Shown one piece after another: positions 18,180 to 28,872 of a stretch of DNA of 64,000 nucleotides. The stretch lies in NCBI GenBank assembly GCA_938743325.2, contig OW568880.1, positions 1-64,000 on the forward strand, written 5' to 3'. The notes beneath the pieces were generated by a model. That model searched no databases. It was not told where the DNA came from and worked only from the letters and a program-made list of their open reading frames with translations. Each line of letters begins with the position of its first letter. Position 1 is the stretch's first letter. Both the position numbers and the translations under genes were made by a program. This stretch comes from Pycnococcus provasolii. Lineage: Eukaryota > Chlorophyta > Pseudoscourfieldiophyceae > Pseudoscourfieldiales > Pycnococcaceae.

Positions 18180-20702
18180 CTAGAAATCTCCGAATCGTCC
18201 GTCGCCACCGCCACCGCCACCGCCCCAGCCACGGTCGCTGCGACGTCCTCCACGACCACCGTATCCGCCACCGCCGCCGCGCCCACCGTATCCACCATTG
18301 CGGTCGCCACGATATCCTCCGCCTCCGCCTCCGCGCCCGCCGTACCCGCCGCTGCGTTCGCCACGGTATCCTCCTCCTCCTCCTCCTCGGTATCCTCCGC
18401 CGCCGCCGCCACGGTATCCTCCTCCACCACCTCGTCCACCTCGGCGGAAACCGCCACCGCGACCTCCACGACCTCCACCGCGTCCCCTGTCCTCCTGCAC
18501 GGCAGGCAGTGTCTTGATCACCTCCACGTCAATCTCCGCGCGTGCACCAAGCTTCTCGACGTAGTCGACCAGGGACTTTGAGTCCACCTCCGAGACGTCA
18601 AAGACGGCACCCTCCTCGTTTCGGTCAGCCAAAATCGCGATGCGGCCCACGTTAATGCGATCACTGTCGTCGCGCGGGCTGTTGTAGCGTATCAAGCGCA
18701 GGGCATCGCCAACCGCGCGCACACTGTCACCGTTGCGCGCAGTCATCTTCATCGTGACGTAGCCCTCCTCGTGCGAAAGCAGCGAGCGACTGCTCGGTGG
18801 CTCCGTCCAACCGCTCAGAGCGACAAGGCTCTTTGCCAGCAGCACTTCGGGATCCTCGCCCGTGGCCATAAGCTCCTTAGCGGCTTCCTCGAAGAATGGA
18901 ATCACCGCCACGCTCGCGGACGACACGCGCTCCTTCACCTGCTTGGCGCGCGCTTCCATCACCGCGTCCACGCTCGGCGGACTGATCATGTTGAGATCCG
19001 CGCCCGTCTCGCGGCGAATGCGCTTGACGAGGAATCGCTCGTTGTCTGAGATCATGGCGATGGCAATGCCGGTGTTGCCCGCACGACCCGTGCGACCGCT
19101 GCGGTGCAAAAAGCTCTCGACGTCACGCGGCATGTCGTAGTGCAGCACGACGTCGACGTGCGGAATGTCCAGGCCGCGCGCGGCAACGTCGGTGGCAATC
19201 AGCACGTTGAAGTTTCCGTTGCGGAAAGCCTCGAGGCTCTTCTCGCGCTGATTCTGCGCAATGTCGCCGTGCAGCGCCTCTGTTGTCATCGACTTTCCGA
19301 GCGTCAGCGCGACGTCGTCAGCCTCGCGCTTCGTGGACGTGAACACGATCGCCTTCTTGCCGTTGCCGTAGCACGTGATGAGGTCCGCGAGAATCGCGCG
19401 GCGGCTCTGGTTCGTCACGCGGCACGCCAACGTCTCGATGTTCTCGTTCATCTTGCCAGTGTGCTCGTCGCCGACGAGGTCCACCTTGAGCGGATTTTTC
19501 TGGAACTCGCGCGTGATCTTCATGATCCAGCGAGGCACGGTGGCGCTGAAAAGCATCGTTTGGATGTTGTTCTCGTCGGGAACACCCTTAAGAATCTCCT
19601 CCACATCCTCCTGAAAGCCCACGTTGAGCATCTGGTCAGCCTCGTCGAGAACCACGTACCGAACATCATGCAGGCTAACAGCCTCCTGCTGCATGAGGTC
19701 CATCAGGCGTCCGGGCGTGGCAACGACGATGTCGCACCCTCGGCGAATTTCACGAATCTGCGAGCCGATGGGCACGCCGCCGTACACTGTGATGACATTC
19801 AGGCTCTTGCACGCGCTCTGGCACTCGCGCTCCACCTGCTTCGCAAGCTCACGCGTCGGTGCGAGCATGAGAGCCCTGGGGTTGCGCCGACCACGCCTTC
19901 CGTCCATCATCTTCTCGTTCTCCTCGAGCAGGTTCTGGATGATGGGAAGCGAGAATGCGAGCGTCTTTCCCGTGCCCGTGCGCGCACGTCCGATGATGTC
20001 GCGTCCCGCCATCGCCGGCTCGAACACAGCCTTCTGGATGGGAAACAGGCTTTCGATGCCTCGCTCGCGGAGGGTGTTGACGATTTCGTCGTCGAGACCG
20101 AGATTCGCAACAAGAAGGCTGTCGCTGGCGGAATCCTGCTTGGCATCCGCCTTGATGTCAGCCTGACTTCCAAAGTCGTCGCCAGCGTCGCCCTCCTCGT
20201 CGAAGTCCTCGTCGTCGTCGTCGTCGTCGGCGTCGTACGAGACGTCCTCCTCATCGTCGTCGTCGTCCTCCATCGCCGACGACGTTGCGGCGAGACTGTC
20301 CTCGCTCGTCTGGCTGCGCACGGCTCCCGTGGAGAAGGCTGCGCGGCAAATGGCGGAGTGCACGTCGCGCGTTGGCGCCGGCGAGAAGAGCATGGCGTGT
20401 CGCGCCGTGAGTCCGTGGAGCGCCCTGTGTCCGCTGACTGCGAACATCGCGGCGTGCGGCGCGTTGTTGTTGTTGTTGTTGACATGACTTGGTTTGTTTT
20501 TTCTCGCCGTGAGTGCCGAGGCCCTGGGAGCGAGCGGGGCTGACGACGACATCTGCGCGGTGGTTGCCATCGAGAACATGGTGTTTGAAGTTGAAGAAGC
20601 CGAGCCGGCGAGCAGTCTGTGCAACGAGGAGTAGGGTAGAAGAAGCAGTGGCGTTGTTTTCAAGGTTGTTTGTGCCAGAGACATACACCACCAGGACAAC
20701 AC
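18180..20702 (-). CDS. RH3: RH3-type DEAD-box RNA helicase with GUCT domain
   Basis: An 840-aa protein closely resembling plastid RH3, which acts in group II intron splicing and 50S ribosome assembly in chloroplasts. A Ser/Ala-rich presequence (1-~130) and an Asp/Glu run (~144-172) precede the helicase core: Q motif with FPIQKAV, Walker A ARTGTGKT (~240-247), VLDEADQM, SAT and HRSGRTGRAG. The GUCT domain follows, with the family segment PPSSRSLLSHEEGYVTM, then a Gly/Arg/Tyr-rich RGG tail of ~90 residues. The GUCT fit to RH3 argues for plastid rather than mitochondrial function. Alternative starts within the presequence (for example at 20579) are possible. Confidence 0.93.
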   Translation of the reverse strand: MLSWWCMSLAQTTLKTTPLLLLPYSSLHRLLAGSASSTSNTMFSMATTAQMSSSAPLAPRASALTARKNKPSHVNNNNNNAPHAAMFAVSGHRALHGLTARHAMLFSPAPTRDVHSAICRAAFSTGAVRSQTSEDSLAATSSAMEDDDDDEEDVSYDADDDDDDEDFDEEGDAGDDFGSQADIKADAKQDSASDSLLVANLGLDDEIVNTLRERGIESLFPIQKAVFEPAMAGRDIIGRARTGTGKTLAFSLPIIQNLLEENEKMMDGRRGRRNPRALMLAPTRELAKQVERECQSACKSLNVITVYGGVPIGSQIREIRRGCDIVVATPGRLMDLMQQEAVSLHDVRYVVLDEADQMLNVGFQEDVEEILKGVPDENNIQTMLFSATVPRWIMKITREFQKNPLKVDLVGDEHTGKMNENIETLACRVTNQSRRAILADLITCYGNGKKAIVFTSTKREADDVALTLGKSMTTEALHGDIAQNQREKSLEAFRNGNFNVLIATDVAARGLDIPHVDVVLHYDMPRDVESFLHRSGRTGRAGNTGIAIAMISDNERFLVKRIRRETGADLNMISPPSVDAVMEARAKQVKERVSSASVAVIPFFEEAAKELMATGEDPEVLLAKSLVALSGWTEPPSSRSLLSHEEGYVTMKMTARNGDSVRAVGDALRLIRYNSPRDDSDRINVGRIAILADRNEEGAVFDVSEVDSKSLVDYVEKLGARAEIDVEVIKTLPAVQEDRGRGGGRGGRGGGFRRGGRGGGGGYRGGGGGGYRGGGGGGYRGERSGGYGGRGGGGGGYRGDRNGGYGGRGGGGGYGGRGGRRSDRGWGGGGGGGDGRFGDF

Positions 20703-21122
20703 CAGGACGTCCAGACGGTCGGGCGTGTGTGGCGTGTGGGAAGGCGCAGGTTAAAAGCGAGGGGAGGGGAGGGGAGGGGCAGCGCGTCGGGACGTGGGGT
20801 GGGAACCTGGGAGGGGGGGGGGGGGGCTGGCTCCAAAAAGCGGTGGCGGCGGACTTTTGGGCACCACAAACACGGACGAGCTCGACCAGACAGCCACAAG
20901 CGAGAGAAAGGGAAAAAGCAAGTCGTCGTCGCCTCCCCTCGCCTCTCAGCCTCTCAGCCCTATCCTTGGAGGCTGTGAGGGACTGAGGGGAGGGGAGGAC
21001 TGAGGAGGACTCTGGAGGAAAAACACGCGCTCTCATCCGAAGAATGGAACTGCGAACCTGCCCTCTTGGTCCCCAGTCTGCCAGTCCCCTCCCTCCCCTC
21101 CCCTCCCTCGCCCTCTTCTGTC

Positions 21123-21190
21123 TTGCACCTTGCACCTCGCACCTTGCACCTTGCACCTTGCACCTTGCACCTCGCACCTTGCCACCTCGC
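21123..21190 (+). repeat. 7-bp minisatellite
   Basis: Roughly nine copies of TTGCACC with occasional TCGCACC variants. It lies in the spacer upstream of RH3, with no coding role seen. Confidence 0.85.
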
Positions 21191-21696
21191 ACTCATCCTC
21201 CGTGGGAAAGCAGAGGGCAAACAACTATCCGGTAAGGTTAACAAGGCGTGTTCCAGAACTTTGGGGAGAGTTGTGTTCGAAGTTCGAGCGACTTTTTTCC
21301 CAGGTTTTTGGGGAGCGAGGAGCGAGGAGAGAAAGAAGCGTCAAACCGGAGAACGGCCTACCCGTAGCCATTATCGGGGATATTCCTCGGCCAGCGTGGA
21401 AGACCTGCGAGGTGCACAAATGCTACCTATGATGGAGCGGTTCAGAGGTGAGTGATGTCACGACTACCACCAGGAACCAGGAGGCCGTGAACCATACCTT
21501 CAAGGCGGAGGCGCTGCATAGGTATGTACTGTAGGTCACGAAACGAAAGAGGTCAACGAACGGAATTATCTACAGGGTACCCGGGTAGGTGGAACTCCAT
21601 CCAGCAGGACACATATCCTTTTTTTTAACGCCCGAGACCTCTCTCCACCTGGTCGTCGCCGCCCGCCTGACCACCGTACGTACTGTAAAGGTAGAG

Positions 21697-21807
21697 CATG
21701 TCGGCGGCGTCCGTTAGTGCCTCGCTGTGCAACGACCTGCTCTCGCTCGACCGCCTCGAGGAGGCTGACGTGCTCGACACGCTCGTCGGGACCCTCACCG
21801 TCGCCTA
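21697..21807 (+). CDS. Short hypothetical ORF or first exon
   Basis: The 36-codon frame starting MSAASVSASLCND and ending VGTLTVA has helical, Leu/Asp-rich composition unlike the surrounding simple sequence. A second protein-like frame follows to 21935. A very short GT...AG intron could link frames, but no branch point is evident. It may be a small gene, a gene fragment or chance. No family recognised. Confidence 0.2.
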
Positions 21808-21990
21808 GAGCACCTCCTCCACCACCCCCTCGCCAGCCTCCTGGAAGCGGCTCAGACAGCCCAGCTATCGCATCGGGTAACCGGTCCACATCAGACAGGG
21901 TTGCAGCAGCTTTGGCGAAAGCGGGACGAAAGTAAGGTGGGCTTTTTTTCTCTGTATTCATACTCTTGTAAAACTTAAGTTTTCAATTAA

Positions 21991-24900
21991 TTACTCGATT
22001 GTTAACTCGCCGTATTTCTCGCGGTACCTCTCTGCAAGTTTCGTCAACTTTGAGTGTGACCACTTGAGATCCTCGAGTTCCGTCCAGAACTCGTCGTCGA
22101 ATGCAGAGAGCTCTGTTTTGAGATGGCTGTTCTCATTCGTCAGCGCTGCGACGGTCCGCTCGAGATCGGCGACACCACGCCTCAAATATTCAGCTTCAGC
22201 CTGCGCGCCAGATGCGGCGCCGCTTGACTCCCCGCGCCGGCGCGTCGCCGCCTCCACCGCCTTGTGCTGAGCGGCGAGAGCAATCTCCAGCTCGCTTCGA
22301 AGCGTGAGAAGTTCCTCTCTCTTTGCCGCCAGCTCAGCCTTTCGATCGCCTTCCACCCCACGATGTGCCTCCTTCATCTGGCGTATTTCCATCTTCAAAT
22401 TGTCGCATTGAAGTCTGTATTTTTCAGTCTGTTCCTTCTCTCGACGAGTGCCGTCCTGTGTAGCTTTGATAACGTCGCGGGATGCCTCGAGAGCGCGCTC
22501 CATCTCCGCAACCGCGCGACGGTCCGTAGAGGGACCTGCGCCACCTCGGCGCGACGACGTCTCGTGCTTGCGATAGTCGTCAATCTCTCTCTGTAGACTG
22601 GCAATCTTAGCCTCAAGGGTCTGCTTTTCGAGACGAAGCTCGAAGACGTCGCCCTCAGCCCCAAGCCTACGGCCCTCGTCATCGGCGTTGCCTCCGCGAG
22701 CCGCGGCGGGCCGAGGCGATGTGCGGGCAGAGGAGAGCAGTCCTTCGAGCTCGTGTATCCGCCGTTCGCGTTGCTGAATTTCGCCCAGCGACCTCTGCTC
22801 CACTTCGGCAAGCTGGCTGTTGAGTTCGCGAATTTTCTCGCGGTCCGCACCCGGCACACTGGTGGTTTTGCTAGAGCCGCTTGCCCCAGCGCGAGGCTGA
22901 CTGTGCTGAAGCCGTGTGATCGCCGTTCTACTGCGTGCCAGGTCCGCCTCAAGCTTCTGCAATTCCGTCTCTCGCTGTTGGAGTTGCCGCTGCTGCACGC
23001 GCACCTTCTCTTCCAGTCTTTTATTCTCCGACCACTGCTTCTCAATCTTCGCCTTGAGCTCGCGCTCGCGATCGGCGCTCATTCCCGCCTCAGGTGAACC
23101 GGATGTTGATGCCTTTGGCGTGGACGTGTGCTGCGCAGCGGAGGTGGCTGCCGAAAGTGAAGCCTTGAGCTTCGCATTGGCAGTCTCGAGCGTGCGTATG
23201 CGAGCCTCGAGTTCTGGAATGCGAGCCGCCGCCGCCGCCGCCGCCGCCGCGGCGTTGCTCGAGGAGCTCGAGCCATCCGTTGCGGTAGCATCAGTTGAAG
23301 TGGATGCTCCAGGCACGGCTGAGCGCTGGCGCTTCTCAGCTGGTGCATCTTCGCCCGTTGACTGTGGCCTTGCCTCGGCCAACTGGCGCTTGCGCGCCTC
23401 GTCGAGATCACTCTGTAGCTCCGATCGAGTATCAGCACCGCGCTTCGTGGAGGAAAGGCCGCTAGGAGGTACCGCACCTGTCGGCGTCTTCGCCGCACGC
23501 CGCAGAGCCGCCTCGAGCCGAGTTTTCCCCGTGAGTGCCTTGCCGAGACTTTCGGAAAGCTGCGCGTTCTTCGCAGACAATGTCTTGTCTGCCTCTCGCA
23601 GCTTCTGCAGCTCAGCCTCGAGGGCGCTGACCTTCTTCATCAGCGTTGCATTTCGCTTGTTGGCCTCATCCGCCTCGCGCACCGCCGCCTCCTGCTTCTT
23701 ATAGTCAGCCAGCTTGTGCAGCGCATCCTCGAGACGCGCCCCAATTTCCTTCACGCTCGACTTCAGCTTTTCAATCATCCTGTCCTTCTCGTGAACTGAA
23801 GTGCGCATGCGGCTTCCCAAAGAGTCGAGAGCCTTCGATGGAGCCTTGCTCGCTTTCTTCAACTCCACACGCAGCGCATCGCCCTCGTTCTTCCTCGCAA
23901 TGGACTCACGCATAAGCTGATCCTCTAGATCCTTTGCGTGGTGGTGTGCCTTATCAAGCTGCTTCTTCAGTGTCTCGATGTGCTGCTCCCGCTGCGACAG
24001 CAGCGTGCGCAATTCACGCATCGCCTTGTTGCTGAATTCGGTGGACTTGTTAACACCGGGGCTGGACGGCGGTGCTCCCCGTGGACTCCTCTGTCCCCTG
24101 GGGCTCCTCGGTGCGCGTTGCTGCCCGAGCTCGCGAAGGCTGGCATCAGTCTTATCCGAGAGCATCGCGTTAAGCCGTTCAACCTCCCTGTTGCCACTCT
24201 GCTGCTGCTCGAGGTAATCGCTTCGAAGTCGTGCGAGGAGCGCTTGTGCACGCTCGAGCTGTCCGTCGCGTTCTTTCAGCAAGCCCTGCAGGCGATCAAT
24301 CGTCTGCTGTGCAACCTCTGCCACGTGCTGGGCCGCTGAGCTGCTTGCGCCGCCCGTTCCGTCTCCGCCTACGTCGTCCGCGAGCATCTTGAGCTTGGCA
24401 AGGAGCGAGTCCCTCTCCGACTCGAGCAGTGCAACTCGCTCCTCAGCATTAGATGCCATGAGGTCGGACGCGGCGCGGCGCTCTCTCTCGTCACTAAGCG
24501 CTTGCTTGAGGCTTCGAATCGCCTCCACTTGGTCGAGCATGAGGTTTCTGTCCTCTGATTTCATGTCCGCGCCGTATCCAGCCGGCAGCAGAGAGCCATT
24601 GTGCGAGGAACCCACACGTCTCGTGGACATCTCCGTCTCAAGCCTCCTCAGCTCCTCCTCCAAGTGCTCCGCGCGAAGGCGCTCGTCCGAAGCCTCCTTC
24701 GCCGCCTTCTTCTGCGCCTCAAGAGTTAGCGCCTCAGCGTCGCGCAAGCGCTTTGCTTCGATCATGGAGTGCTCCTCAATGTGCTTGAGCTTAGACTCCG
24801 CCGCGTCGCTTCGCCGTGTCAGCTGCACCACCTGAAGGCGCAACGTCAGTACCTCTTCCTGCAGGTCAAGGGCGCGGCGCACAGCCTCGGTGGTTGTGCC

Positions 24901-27900
24901 TCCACGTATCTCCGCCGCGGATGTCGCGGATGCAAGACGATGCTCAGCCTCCTCCACACGAGCGCGCAGCTGACCCTTTTCTTCGCCGCTTCGCGTCTCG
25001 CGCTCCTCCAGATCCCTGCAGCGACGCTGCAAGCTCGCGAGCGCCGCGGAGAGACTCGCTGCTGCACGATCTTCCGAGCGCATGTAAGCCTTGGTGCGTG
25101 CATCTCCCCCTGCGGAGACTGACTGGATTCCGCCAGTCGCTGCCGGCGCCGCCTTCGCCGCCTCGGACAGTTTGGTAACCTCGTCGCGAAGCAGTTCCGT
25201 TTCGCGGCGCTGCATCGCGATCTGGTGCTGCAGGCTCGCCTCTCGAGAGTGGCATCGTGCGAGCTCGTCCTGGGCAATCGTCAGCACCGCCTCACTTTCC
25301 TTGCCACGGGTTATTTCGCCAAGAGCTTGCCGCAGGCTTCCAGCTGTGGCCACAAGTGCCTCTTGCCGCGCGGACAGGGCAGAAAGGCGCCCCTCGGCGA
25401 CCGTGGCTCGCTCCTTCCACTCCGCACTTTCCGCGGAAAGTCCCATCAGCTCGAGCGAAATGTCGCGGTTGCCCAATGCGCTGCGAAGAGCATCTGCCGC
25501 CCCAGCGGCAGATGTCGATCCTCCTCCAGGCGAGGCGTGCACCTGGGCAACAAGTTCGTGGACCTCAGCCTCCAGCTCCGCCACGCGCATCTCGAGCCCG
25601 CGTTTTGACTCAAGTGCACTTTCGTAGTCAGCAATCGCGCGGTTTGCGCGCAGCTCAGCCGCCTCTGCGGAGTGGCGTAGGACGCTGAGCTCCTCCGCCG
25701 CTGCCATGCTGGCGGCAGCCGCGCCACCTTCCGCCTTGCCCGCATCCACCGCCTTCTGCAGCTCGCGCAGCTGCACCTGGAGAAGCATTCGCTGCTCCTC
25801 ACATGCGCGCAGGGCTGCCGTTGCACCCTCAGCCTCCGCGCGTAGGGCACCAACATCCGTTCGAGCGACGCCGTCGAGCTTAATTTCGCGAGCCAGTCGC
25901 TCGAATTCGTGGGTGAGCTCGGTGTGCTTGCGCACGAGCGCGTCGTGCACATCCTTGGGCACACTCACAGCGCACACCTTCTCCATGACCTCGCAACGCC
26001 TCTCCAGAGCGGAGCGCATCGCCTCGTTCTGCGCGACGCGCGCGCTCGCGGCGGATGCAATGTCTGCAAGTTGCTCCTCAAGCTCGCGCACGTGCCGCTG
26101 GCTGCGCTGCTCAGACTCCACCGCGACGGAAAGCGCGCGGATTGCCCGTTCGCGCTTCACGCTCTCGACCGCGAGGCGTCCAAACGCCTTCTGCAGGTGC
26201 GTGCGGAGCTCAATCTCGCCTTCGCTGGAAGCCGAGGCTGAGGTCATGCTCTCCACGAGGCTCTTCTGCGTTGCCGCCTCAGCCTTTGCCTCCGTGAGAT
26301 CGTTATTCTTCTGACGAAGATCGGACTCGAGGCGCGACTTCTCGATGTCCCACTCGGACCTGAGCCTTGCATGTTCGCGGTGGAGGAACTGCAGCTGTTC
26401 CGTCGTGCGCTGAATCTGGCGTCTGTATGCAACCAGGTCGCGTTCTGCGCCGGCATGCTGCTCGTCTCGAGCCTCCAGCTCGCGTAGCGCCTCGATTAGC
26501 TGAGCGCGCAGCGCGTGAACTTCGTGCACGCTTGCAGAAGATGGAGAAGCGGTGGAGTAGTTGTGTGCCGAGAATGGCGCCGCGGTGGCTGCCACTGGAG
26601 CCACGGCGCTTCCTGCCGCACCCACGGGAAGAGCTGGCGCGGAGGCGCGCAAGTCGTCCAGCCTAGTCTCGGCTTCGATTCCGTACGCATCCGTGGCAGC
26701 GGTAGCGGGGCGTGACACAGGCGCCTGCGCTGGCGCGGGAAGCAGCATCATATTCTGCTGTGGCTGCGGCTGCTGCTGTGCCATCATTTGCGAGATGAGC
26801 TCCGACAGGCGTCGGTACTCGGCTTGCATTGCAGATGTGTCCGTGGCAGTCGCGCGAGGCTGGCTGCCCGCAGCCGCCGTCGCGGCGTCGAGATCCTGAC
26901 TCGCACGCAGGAGCGCCTCGCTGCTCATTGCTTCACCAGCATTGCCGCGATTCAGGCGCGCCATCGCCTCTGGCGACAGTGCAAGCTTCGCCTGCGTCTC
27001 GGCGAGCCGCTTTGTCAGGTTGTTCACCTGCGCCTCGAGCTTTCCGACGACACGGCTTCGTCCATCCTCGACGTCGCCATCCCCCGCGCGAAGGCCCTGC
27101 GCAAACTCGTCGACGAGCTCAAGCTGGTGCGCGGTAAGTCCTGCGCGGCTGGCAGTTTCTCCCTCTAATCGAGCGTGCAGGCGAAGTTCCTCGCGCAACC
27201 GCCGGCGCTCCTCCTCGAGCTCGGAAATTTCGCGCTCAAGCTGTGAGTTCAGGCTTCGCAGCTGTGAGATCTCAACGTGCCTTCGCAGCTTGAGGTCGCC
27301 AATGTTCACCTTCTCGTCTTCTGACATTCCCGCCCTTCGCCGAACGATGCGATTCTCCTCCACCGCATCCTCGAGGCGGTCGCTGACGGCGTTCAGCTGC
27401 TTCACCAGCTGCTCCTGCCTATGGTTGTTCGTGCGCATTTCCGCGCGCAGGCGCTTCACGTCGCCCATAGCCTCAGCAAGGCCGAAGACGCCAGCCTCGT
27501 AGCGTGCATTCTGGCGCTCAGCTTCCTCGTACTTCTCCTTCATCTTCGACATGTCCTCCTCCATCTTCGACATGCGCTTCGACGCGGTGCCAAGCGACTT
27601 TTTGTTCCGCTCACTTTCGCGATTCATGCGATCCATCTTTGCCCTCTGCTTCGCGAGCGCGGCATCCACCTCCTTCGCAGTGTCCCGCTCCAGTTGCTCG
27701 TACGCCTCGAGCAGCAGAATTTCCTTCTCGCGCGCATCGGCCAGCGCCTCATGCACGTCCGCCGGCGCCGTGGCCACGGAGACGCCTGGAGATCCCGGGA
27801 TCATAGCGCCTGGCGCCCCCGCGCCGTGCATCTCCGCGGCAGTCAGCCGCGACTCCCACTCGCGGTGCTGGCGTGCAAACTTCGCCTCGAACGCCTCGAG

Positions 27901-28872
27901 GAGCTCCGCGCGTTCGCGCGCCTGCACCTCGAAAACTCCCGCGCGCTCCGTCAGCTCCAGCTTCTCCTTCTCAAGCTGCGCCGTCCCGTTATCGAGAACG
28001 TCCTTCTCCGCCTTGAGCTGCTTCACCTGCTCGTCGAGCGTCACCACCGCCTCGGACAGCTGCAGGCCCTCACGCTGGCTCTCGTCGTACTTGCGCTGCA
28101 CCTCCGCGTTGCTGCGCTCGACGGCGAGCATCTCCTTCTGCAGCCTGTCGTTATTCTTTTTGAGCAGGTCCGACCTTGTCTTGAGGCTCGCGTCCTCGGC
28201 GCCACCCTTGCGTCTCTCGTACTGCGTGAGCTTCGTTCGGAGTATGCCCTGCTCCTCCTCCGAGCTTCGCAGGCGGTGCTCTAGGTCCTCGTTCACCTCG
28301 CGAAACTTCCTCAGCTCAGCCTCGACGCGTTCCGAGCGGTCGCGCTCCTTCTGCTCGCGCTCCTCCGCGGTGCGCACGTCGCGCTCAAGCGAGTCGTTTC
28401 TCTCCCTGAGCTGCGCAAGCTCTCTCTCGAGCTCGCTGAATCGCGATGACTCGAGCTCCGCGCTACTGCCGCCCGCTCGCAGCTCCTCCGAAAGCTCGTC
28501 CACCTTCGCCTCGAGTCCCTCGAGTTCCGCCTCCTTCTCCCGCAGCTCGCTCACCACCTCGTCGAGTTTCGACTCGACATCCGCATAGTCCGACTCCGCC
28601 TGCTGCGACGTCGCCTCGTGCGCGAGCTGCAGCACCTGCCCCGCCTTGCCCAACCTCCTAATGTTCTCCGCTTCTGTGAGAGCCGCGTCGTCCGCGAGCC
28701 TGACACCGAGCAGCACGCTGAGCGTCGCCTGCAGTTGGTCCATGGCCATGGCGGATAGGCTCGCTCCCGCGCGCAGCGTGTTGACATCCACCGCGGTGAT
28801 CGCGTCCCAGACGCGCTCGTTGGACAGCCTGTCCTCCTTGGGCGCGAACGCGACGCGCGTGTCCGTCGCCAT
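21991..28872 (-). CDS. CEP290: CEP290 ciliary transition-zone protein
   Basis: A 2293-aa almost continuous coiled coil (human CEP290 is 2479 aa). Two stretches identify it. First, the segment YEAGVFGLAEAMGDVKRL, then DAVEENRIVRRRAGM and ISELEEERRRLREELRL, parallels the conserved CEP290 block with ESGVYGL and ESLEEERLDLKKK. Second, the C-terminus FDDEFWTELEDLKWSH parallels the vertebrate ending with FFEEIEDLKYNY. CEP290 bridges microtubules and membrane at the base of cilia and gates protein entry. A Gln-rich and Ala-rich low-complexity region (~700-800) and a Ser/Ala-rich insert near 1880-1905 interrupt the coil. It is intact and intronless, with the ATG at 28872 the first codon after the spacer. 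Its presence implies a flagellate stage. Confidence 0.88.
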   Translation of the reverse strand: MATDTRVAFAPKEDRLSNERVWDAITAVDVNTLRAGASLSAMAMDQLQATLSVLLGVRLADDAALTEAENIRRLGKAGQVLQLAHEATSQQAESDYADVESKLDEVVSELREKEAELEGLEAKVDELSEELRAGGSSAELESSRFSELERELAQLRERNDSLERDVRTAEEREQKERDRSERVEAELRKFREVNEDLEHRLRSSEEEQGILRTKLTQYERRKGGAEDASLKTRSDLLKKNNDRLQKEMLAVERSNAEVQRKYDESQREGLQLSEAVVTLDEQVKQLKAEKDVLDNGTAQLEKEKLELTERAGVFEVQARERAELLEAFEAKFARQHREWESRLTAAEMHGAGAPGAMIPGSPGVSVATAPADVHEALADAREKEILLLEAYEQLERDTAKEVDAALAKQRAKMDRMNRESERNKKSLGTASKRMSKMEEDMSKMKEKYEEAERQNARYEAGVFGLAEAMGDVKRLRAEMRTNNHRQEQLVKQLNAVSDRLEDAVEENRIVRRRAGMSEDEKVNIGDLKLRRHVEISQLRSLNSQLEREISELEEERRRLREELRLHARLEGETASRAGLTAHQLELVDEFAQGLRAGDGDVEDGRSRVVGKLEAQVNNLTKRLAETQAKLALSPEAMARLNRGNAGEAMSSEALLRASQDLDAATAAAGSQPRATATDTSAMQAEYRRLSELISQMMAQQQPQPQQNMMLLPAPAQAPVSRPATAATDAYGIEAETRLDDLRASAPALPVGAAGSAVAPVAATAAPFSAHNYSTASPSSASVHEVHALRAQLIEALRELEARDEQHAGAERDLVAYRRQIQRTTEQLQFLHREHARLRSEWDIEKSRLESDLRQKNNDLTEAKAEAATQKSLVESMTSASASSEGEIELRTHLQKAFGRLAVESVKRERAIRALSVAVESEQRSQRHVRELEEQLADIASAASARVAQNEAMRSALERRCEVMEKVCAVSVPKDVHDALVRKHTELTHEFERLAREIKLDGVARTDVGALRAEAEGATAALRACEEQRMLLQVQLRELQKAVDAGKAEGGAAAASMAAAEELSVLRHSAEAAELRANRAIADYESALESKRGLEMRVAELEAEVHELVAQVHASPGGGSTSAAGAADALRSALGNRDISLELMGLSAESAEWKERATVAEGRLSALSARQEALVATAGSLRQALGEITRGKESEAVLTIAQDELARCHSREASLQHQIAMQRRETELLRDEVTKLSEAAKAAPAATGGIQSVSAGGDARTKAYMRSEDRAAASLSAALASLQRRCRDLEERETRSGEEKGQLRARVEEAEHRLASATSAAEIRGGTTTEAVRRALDLQEEVLTLRLQVVQLTRRSDAAESKLKHIEEHSMIEAKRLRDAEALTLEAQKKAAKEASDERLRAEHLEEELRRLETEMSTRRVGSSHNGSLLPAGYGADMKSEDRNLMLDQVEAIRSLKQALSDERERRAASDLMASNAEERVALLESERDSLLAKLKMLADDVGGDGTGGASSSAAQHVAEVAQQTIDRLQGLLKERDGQLERAQALLARLRSDYLEQQQSGNREVERLNAMLSDKTDASLRELGQQRAPRSPRGQRSPRGAPPSSPGVNKSTEFSNKAMRELRTLLSQREQHIETLKKQLDKAHHHAKDLEDQLMRESIARKNEGDALRVELKKASKAPSKALDSLGSRMRTSVHEKDRMIEKLKSSVKEIGARLEDALHKLADYKKQEAAVREADEANKRNATLMKKVSALEAELQKLREADKTLSAKNAQLSESLGKALTGKTRLEAALRRAAKTPTGAVPPSGLSSTKRGADTRSELQSDLDEARKRQLAEARPQSTGEDAPAEKRQRSAVPGASTSTDATATDGSSSSSNAAAAAAAAAARIPELEARIRTLETANAKLKASLSAATSAAQHTSTPKASTSGSPEAGMSADRERELKAKIEKQWSENKRLEEKVRVQQRQLQQRETELQKLEADLARSRTAITRLQHSQPRAGASGSSKTTSVPGADREKIRELNSQLAEVEQRSLGEIQQRERRIHELEGLLSSARTSPRPAAARGGNADDEGRRLGAEGDVFELRLEKQTLEAKIASLQREIDDYRKHETSSRRGGAGPSTDRRAVAEMERALEASRDVIKATQDGTRREKEQTEKYRLQCDNLKMEIRQMKEAHRGVEGDRKAELAAKREELLTLRSELEIALAAQHKAVEAATRRRGESSGAASGAQAEAEYLRRGVADLERTVAALTNENSHLKTELSAFDDEFWTELEDLKWSHSKLTKLAERYREKYGELTIE

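Larger units (their letters stand above)
20703..21990. other. Intergenic stretch with simple repeats
   Basis: About 1.3 kb without a well-supported gene. It includes the RH3 promoter side, a G tract (~20812-20826), a purine/pyrimidine-rich stretch and a 7-bp minisatellite (21123-21190). A short + strand ORF at 21697-21807 has protein-like composition but no recognised family. Confidence 0.5.

Noticed and set aside
20251-21192. 313-aa minus-strand ORF upstream of RH3
   Set aside because: It reads through a minisatellite and overlaps the RH3 coding region in another frame.
21566-21961. 131-aa minus-strand ORF after CEP290
   Set aside because: Gly/Arg-rich, no recognisable segment, and overlaps simple sequence.
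27421-28588. Long + strand ORFs opposite CEP290
   Set aside because: Mirror frames of a GC-rich coiled-coil gene; Ser- or Leu/Arg-rich without domains.
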